Shown here piece after piece: positions 58,559-64,000 of a stretch of 64,000 bases of DNA. The stretch's first letter is position 1. Each line of letters begins with the position of its first letter. Source of the stretch: Cantharellus purpuraceus (Eukaryota; Basidiomycota; Agaricomycetes; Cantharellales; Hydnaceae). Below the pieces are notes generated by a model. That model was not told the origin of the DNA. It worked only from the letters and a program-made list of their open reading frames with translations, and searched no databases. A program made the translations under genes and the position numbers. The stretch spans positions 620,001 through 684,000 of the forward strand of contig JALBUN010000011.1 of assembly GCA_025174535.1 (NCBI GenBank), in the 5' to 3' direction.

Positions 58559-59934
58559 TGTATGGGAACTGGTTTTCCCTTAAAAGATCTTGTTTAAAGT
58601 CCCAAAACTGTACAATTTCGCTTTATGGCCTTAAAATATCAGCATATATGTGCTGCTTTCTCTTGATTCAGGGCCATTCAAATATTCTCTATTTCTTCAT
58701 ATTTTTTCGGGAATTTTCCATGCAGAAATGAGTCTACAAACTTATTGTTCTACTGGGTGAAGTTTTGGGACCCATATGGACCCACAAACCTTTGCAGATG
58801 TCAGCAGCCCCGAAGTCAGCCAGAGTCACCTGGACAACTGGCTCATTTTCAATCACATGACTCATTTCAATCTCCAACTCAATCTGGTCACCACTGCCAG
58901 TAAATCCTCAATATCTTCGCAACCACTGCACCTCCTGACTCCATTTTCAGTGGAGAGTTCAATAGAAGCTGTGCCTACCCATAGCTGTGCTGATCAGCCT
59001 GGGAAACGAAGTATTGATTGAGTTATTTGAGTAATGGTGACTCATGCAATGACTCCTGCTCCAAGTCACACTATGACTCCATCCATGACTCATGCCATGA
59101 GTCAGAGCAAATCCAAGCAGCTCATTGGCTAGGAAACTTCCACCCCCTTCTCACTTATTCCACTAGCTTCCAGTAGTTTCCATCTATTAATAGGTAGAAG
59201 TTTCCAGTAGTATTAGTCAGCTCCTGTAAATACAATATAAAAGGAGCCCATTCTGCCTCTGAAATAAATAACCATTTCTACCCCATCATTTGCACATCAG
59301 TGTGACTAGAGTGACATACAGTGTCATCCTCTATATCTCAGTAACTGTTGATTGTCCAGTTCAAGGGTTGCTTACAGTTGTGTAACTGTATTTGATTGCA
59401 CTCGAAGTAGTGATTGTCCTGCTTTGGGCATGAGTGTAGTATCTACCTTGCGTGACTATGAATCTACAGATTGTCTGTCAATAGTCCTGCCATTAGTGCT
59501 CTTTGTTTAAGTTACTAGTGTGTACTGCCTTTGCAGAGCATTAGAATCTTGAACTTGTGTGAAGCAGTAGCTAGACTACTTCACACATCGCTGTTACCCG
59601 CTTCAGAGTGTCACTGGTTGGACAGTTGGATTCATCCACCTACTTCCTTTAGCCTCTAAGTGCATTCCCCTCTTTTTGGAATATCTGGACCCCTAAGCGT
59701 CCGTGAACTCTAGACTCTGGAAGTCTTATTCATTCCCTACTGCTAAGAAACGTATTACCTTCCTGCGTATCGTCTGCATTGACCATTACAACGGATTGTA
59801 ACCAAAGTACAAATGTTAAATCGTTTCTGGAGTTGTGCTGCAGTAGGATTTGATATTCTTCTCAGCTGTTCATTCATGGAATTGTGGTGATTTAGAGTTT
59901 GCCCTAACACCATAATTTTGTGGGTTCCAAAACA
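58559..59934 (+). mobile_element. LTR (family 2, U3 type 1) in sense orientation
   Basis: It starts TGTATGGGAACTGG and ends GGGTTCCAAAACA, 1376 bp. It is inserted in the gypsy gag just before the zinc knuckle; flanks TGCAT and CACAT are an imperfect 5-bp duplication. Gcn4-like sites are at 58858, 59038, about 59085 and about 59098, and TATAAAAG is at 59236-59243, giving the sense direction. An AATAAATAA run follows. Confidence 0.8.
59236..59243 (+). promoter_or_regulatory. TATA box of the family 2 LTR
   Basis: TATAAAAG lies about 140-380 bases downstream of the TGA[C/G]TCA sites, the order expected for a U3 promoter. The same box occurs inverted in the copies at 44530-45944 and 60125-61531. 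Confidence 0.6.
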
Positions 59935-60124
59935 CACATGGACATCAACCTCTGTCTGTTCTGCAGAAAGCCTGGTCACCAAGCCAAGGATTGCAACAAG
60001 GCAACCTCATCTGCCATGAAAGCTGTGCAGCCAACACTAAGGTGGACAAGCCTGATGCCAAGGTGATGGACTCAAAAAAATAGTAAGCAGTCCTCTAGCC
60101 TCTGCATGGGCTGAGGGCTGCATT
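59935..60124 (+). mobile_element. Gypsy gag nucleocapsid fragment
   Basis: It encodes the zinc knuckle CLFCRKPGHQAKDC (C-x2-C-x4-H-x4-C), continuing the gag interrupted at 58558. The 3' part matches the minus-strand gypsy copy near 27940-28090. Confidence 0.8.
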
Positions 60125-61531
60125 TGTTTTGGAACCCGCAAAATTATGGTGTTAGGGCAAACTCTAAATCACCACAATTCCGTGAATGAACAGCTGAGAA
60201 GAATATCAAATCCTACTGCAGCACAACTCCAGAAACGATTTAACATTTGTACTTTGGTTACAATCCATTGTAATGGTCAATGCAGACGATACGCAGGAAG
60301 GTAATACGTTTCTTAGCAGTAGGGAATGAATAAGACTTCCAGAGTCTAGAGTTCACGGACGCTTAGGGGTCCAGATATTCCAAAAAGAGGGGAATGCACT
60401 TAGAGGCTAGAGGAAGTAGGTGGATGAATCTGACCATCCAACCAGTGACACTCTGAAGCGGGTAACAGCGATGTGTGAAGTAGTCTAGCAAATGCTTCGC
60501 ACAAGTTCAAGATTCTAATGCTCTGCAAAGGCAGTACACACTAGTAACTTAAACAAGAGCACTAATGGCAGGACTATTGACAGACAATCTCACCCTGTAG
60601 ATTTGTAGTCATGTGAGGCAGATACTACACTCACGCCCAAAGCAGGACAATCACTACTTCAAGTGCAATCAAATACAGTTACACAACTGTAAGCAACCCT
60701 TGAACTGGACAATCAACAGTTACTGAGATATAGAGGATGACACTGTATGTCACTCTAGTCACACTGATGTGCAAATGATGGGGTAGAAATGGTTATTTAT
60801 TTCAGAGGCAGAATGGGCTCCTTTTATATTGTATTTACAGGAGCTGACTAATACTACTGGAAACTTCTACCTATTAATAGATGGAAACTACTGGAAGCTA
60901 GTGGAATAAGTGAGAAGGGGGTGGAAGTTTCCTAGCCAATGAGCTGCTTGGATTTGCTCTGACTCATGGCATGAGTCATGGATGGAGTCATAGTGTGACT
61001 CAGAGCAGGAGTCATAGCATGAGTCATGGCAGGAGTCATTGCATGAGTCACCATTACTCAAATAACTCGGTCAATACTTCGTTTCCTGGGCTGATCAGCA
61101 CAGCTATGGGTAGGCACAGCTTCTATTGAACTCTCCACTGAAAATGGAGTCAGGAGGTGCAGTGGTTGCGAAGATATTGAGGATTTACTGGCAGTGGTGA
61201 CCAGATTGAGTTGGAGATTGAAATGAGTCATGTGATTGAAAATGAGTCAGTTGTCCGGGTGACTCCAGCTGACTTTGAGGCTGCTGACATCTGCGAAGGT
61301 TTGTGGGTCCATGTGGGTCCCAAAACTTTGCCCAGCAGAACAATAAGTTTGTAGACTCATTTCTGCATGGAAAATTCCCAAAAAAAATATGAAAAAATAG
61401 AGAATATTTGAATGGCCCTGAATCAAGAGAAAGCAGCACATATATGCTGATATTTTAAGGCCATCAAGCGGAATTGTACAGTTTTGGGACTTTAAACAAG
61501 ATCTTTTTAAGGGAAAACCAGTTCCCATACA
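60125..61531 (-). mobile_element. Solo LTR (family 2, U3 type 1), 1407 bp, TSD GCATT
   Basis: Starts TGTTTTGGAACCC, ends TTCCCATACA, with GCATT at 60120-60124 and 61532-61536. Outside the duplication, the gypsy sequence resumes exactly (GGTACTCCCCATG; compare the minus-strand copy near 27920). Seven perfect TGA[C/G]TCA sites lie at 60960-61250. Confidence 0.92.
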
Positions 61532-61614
61532 GCATTGGTACTCCCCATGTGACAAATGAGGTCTGCCTGAATGCATCCACTCTTTCTCACTCTGACTCTC
61601 TCCTCATCCACTCT

Positions 61615-64000
61615 TGTATGGGAACCACCTTTTCCCTATCAAATCCTATTTATGCAGCACCAATGTGCTATACTTTGCTTTTCCATTCCTAAATATCAGC
61701 ATATATTTGGTGCTTGTACCTAGAATGGACTTATTCAAATATTCTCTATTTTCCCATATTTTTTTTGGGAATATTCCATGCAGAACTCAGCCCAGAATCA
61801 TTTATTTCTGCTGTGCTACAGTTGTGGACCCATAGGCACCCACAAACCTTCACACAGCTGGTTCTCCACCTTTGGACCAGGCATTCAGCCTGAATTCAAG
61901 CTCAGATGTCTCTGATCAATAAATATTCTCTAACTTGACAACCACAGCCTCTCAGGGCACTATTTTCCATGGAGATCATCACCTGAGATGTGGCTATCCA
62001 TGGCTGTCCAAACCAGTGCAGAAAACAGGGTGGACACCTTTCTTTTTGCCTGATCAGTGTCTAGTTCAGGGATCAGATCAGGTTTTCCATCTATTAATAG
62101 GTAGAATATTCCAGAACCATTAGTCAGTTCCTATAAATACAATATATAAGGAGGTCATTCTGCCTCTGAAATAGTAACATATTCAACCTATTCTACCCAT
62201 CTTCTGCACACCAGTGTGACTAGAGTGACATACAGTGTCATCCTCTATCTCAGTGACTGTTGATTACCAGTTCAAGGATCTTTTACAGTTGTGTAACTGT
62301 ACTTGATTGCACTCAAAGTAGTGATATTCCTGCTTTGGGCATGAGTGTAGTATCTACCTCGCGTGACTACAAATCTACAGGGTGAGATTGTCTGTCAATA
62401 GTCCTGCCATTAGTGCTCTTGTTTAAGTTACTAGTGTGTACTGCCTTTGCAGAGCATTAGAATCTTGAACTCATGTGAAGCAGTTGCTAGACTACTTCAC
62501 ACATCGCTGTTACCCGCTTCAGAGTGCCCCTGGTTGGATGGTTGGATTCATCCACCTACTTCCTTTAGGCTCTAAGTGCATCCCCCTCTTTTTGGAATAT
62601 CTGGACCCCTAAGCATTGTCAGTTCGCTTATGGAATAGATCCTATAAGCCTGCATGGAATGGTCCTAGCAAACAGACAGTGTGTAACACAGTTGTTCAGC
62701 ATGCCAGAGAACAATCAGGTCAAGGGGTAGGGGTAGCCCTGAGTAACAGGAAAGTGTAATAGTGCTCTGTGGTTGGAGGAGGATGGGGAGCGAAAAGGAC
62801 GGTCCAGATGGTTGATCATGCTCTGTGACTGGATGACAATGGAGAGCCCGGTTGGGAGGTACACGAATGGTTTCAGGAGATGCAACCTCTTGGTGGTGGA
62901 GGGAAATCTGATCATTGAACCAAGGTGCTTTGCCTCAGTGTAGAGATGATGGATTGTGATATAGAGCGTAGAGTGTAGATTTAGAGCATGGACTTTGACT
63001 TTAGAGCATTGGCTGAAAACTTGTTGATTGATTCCAAAGGTGAAAACTAGTGCCCTTTTATATACAAATCCCCAGGGCACAACAACACAATATGAGGAGC
63101 AAATGATGCGATATGATGCAAGAAATGCTGATCAAGCCAGCTGATGAAGCATGTGAAGTTGAACTACTAATGGGGAAATCATGGAGAAATGAAGCAACAG
63201 ATAGGGGTAATCTTTGTAAGAATAGGAGGTGATGAGTAATAAAAGAACCAAAAATAGAACAAGGATGAGTAAGTCGCATATGAATGAATTAAAAGTGGTA
63301 TCCCATTCCAAGGGTATTTGGTCCCTTTGCCTGACACGATGTAACCTGAGTCAGATTGAAGTGGGAGGATAGGTTGGCGATGGCAACTGAAACTCTACCT
63401 CACGTTCGACTCTTCTATCCATGTTACGATATAGAGGTGAAATGCTGAGGAATGTATATGGTTCAATGGAATTGTGAAAGAATATAGGATTGCCAATGGC
63501 ATAAGAGAGACATGGTGGGGATCTTGGACATTGAAAGAGTTTTGGAAGTATTTTGACATGTGGAGGTGGCTTAACATGCCCATGGAGCTTGGCATATTTT
63601 TGATAGTCCTCAGTGTCCAGAGACCAGTGTGATGTATTAGAAGAGATGTTGGAGAGGGGAATAGAATTGGAAGCCATGTGAATGATGATGAAAGGATTGG
63701 TGTGAATAGAAGGCTGATAATGATCGATGGCGATGAAACACGAGTGATGATTGATGGCTAGAATTAGAGACTGAGGTGGAGAGGGAGTTGCGGCGCTATT
63801 TAAAAGTTTGATATGAAAAGACACTGGCGGAGTTTGACTGTCAGAGTGGTTTGATATACATCCTCGATGCATCCTGGCTCATCAGCATCCGTGAACTCTA
63901 GACTCTGGAAGTCTTATTCATTTCTTGCTGCTAAGAAACATATTACTTTTCTGCGTATAGTCTGCATTGACCAATACAAGGGATTGTAACCAAAGTACAA
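61615..64000 (+). mobile_element. LTR (family 2, U3 type 2), split and running off the window
   Basis: It starts TGTATGGGAACCACC at 61615. The part to 62615 and the part from about 63886 are consecutive LTR sequence (CTGGACCCCTAAGC / CCGTGAACTCTAG); an unrelated segment lies between them. The U3 part matches 25092-26512 inverted and lacks the Gcn4-site cluster. A TATA-like ATATATAAGG is near 62142. The end lies beyond 64000. Confidence 0.8.
62616..63885. mobile_element. 1.27-kb insertion in the LTR, with a 173-codon minus-strand frame
   Basis: The inserted segment is bounded by AGCAT at about 62612-62616 and 63885-63889. It starts TGTCAGTTCG and ends GGCTCATCA, which would be TG...CA. The minus-strand frame 63872-63351 (MASNSIPLSNISSNTSHW from an inner ATG near 63677) has no recognised domain, and a 121-codon frame follows at 63080-62715. 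It may be a solo LTR containing an open frame, or a cut-down element with a captured gene. Confidence 0.5.

Overview
The window looks like nuclear DNA of an agaricomycete (mushroom-forming basidiomycete). Evidence: many 50-60 nt GT-AG introns with CTRAY-like branch sites, an eIF2-beta gene and a mitochondrial ATP synthase gamma gene split by such introns, an OTT_1508-like deaminase, F-box/leucine-rich-type proteins, and abundant Ty3/gypsy, Ty1/copia and Tc1/mariner remains with CpG-poor sequence.

Layout. 1-9.1 kb: an accessory block with three copies of one C2H2-like zinc-finger gene (a truncated copy at 1-522, an intact five-exon gene at 4510-6290, a decayed copy at 8560-9036) plus a WD40 relic. 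9.6-12.4 kb: a small hypothetical gene and an intact OTT_1508-like deaminase. 13.4-19.2 kb: a compact conserved island with a septin-like tail-anchored P-loop protein, eIF2-beta (minus strand), ATP3 (plus strand, sharing a 138-bp promoter gap with eIF2-beta) and a conserved fungal gene carrying two apparent frameshifts. 19.8-22.0 kb: a 13-exon A1-type aspartic peptidase-like gene. 22.8-30.4 kb: two gypsy elements in opposite orientation, broken by solo LTRs. 31.5-33.1 kb: an F-box-like gene. 34.2-36.6 kb: two LTRs tail to tail, then a CpG-stripped chimera of peptidase and F-box relics. 37.0-39.3 kb: a second A1 peptidase gene. 40.4-42.2 kb: an unrecognised, repeat-bearing gene or pseudogene. 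42.2-52 kb: a nested pile of Tc1/mariner, copia, gypsy and four solo or partial LTR families. 53.1-55.2 kb: a third intact A1 peptidase gene. 56.3-64.0 kb: a gypsy element interrupted at least four times by LTRs.

Main results. I reconstructed the splicing of all three A1 peptidase genes by eye. Each gives one uninterrupted frame (501, 554 and 486 residues), both catalytic motifs (DTGSS and D-S/T-GTT) are restored, and the first motif is split by conserved 23-nt and 13-nt microexons. None starts with a visible signal peptide. Five solo LTRs have perfect 5-bp target duplications (GCATT, TATGC, GAATG, GTCTA, TGTTT) and a sixth has CTTGA with one decayed terminus. One LTR family carries about seven perfect TGA[C/G]TCA (Gcn4/AP-1-type) sites upstream of its TATA box. 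A stretch of about 1.5 kb (42253-43763) has no CG dinucleotide, which points to methylation-linked or RIP-like decay of repeats. A predicted nucleic-acid deaminase is encoded in the same window, but no functional link is shown.
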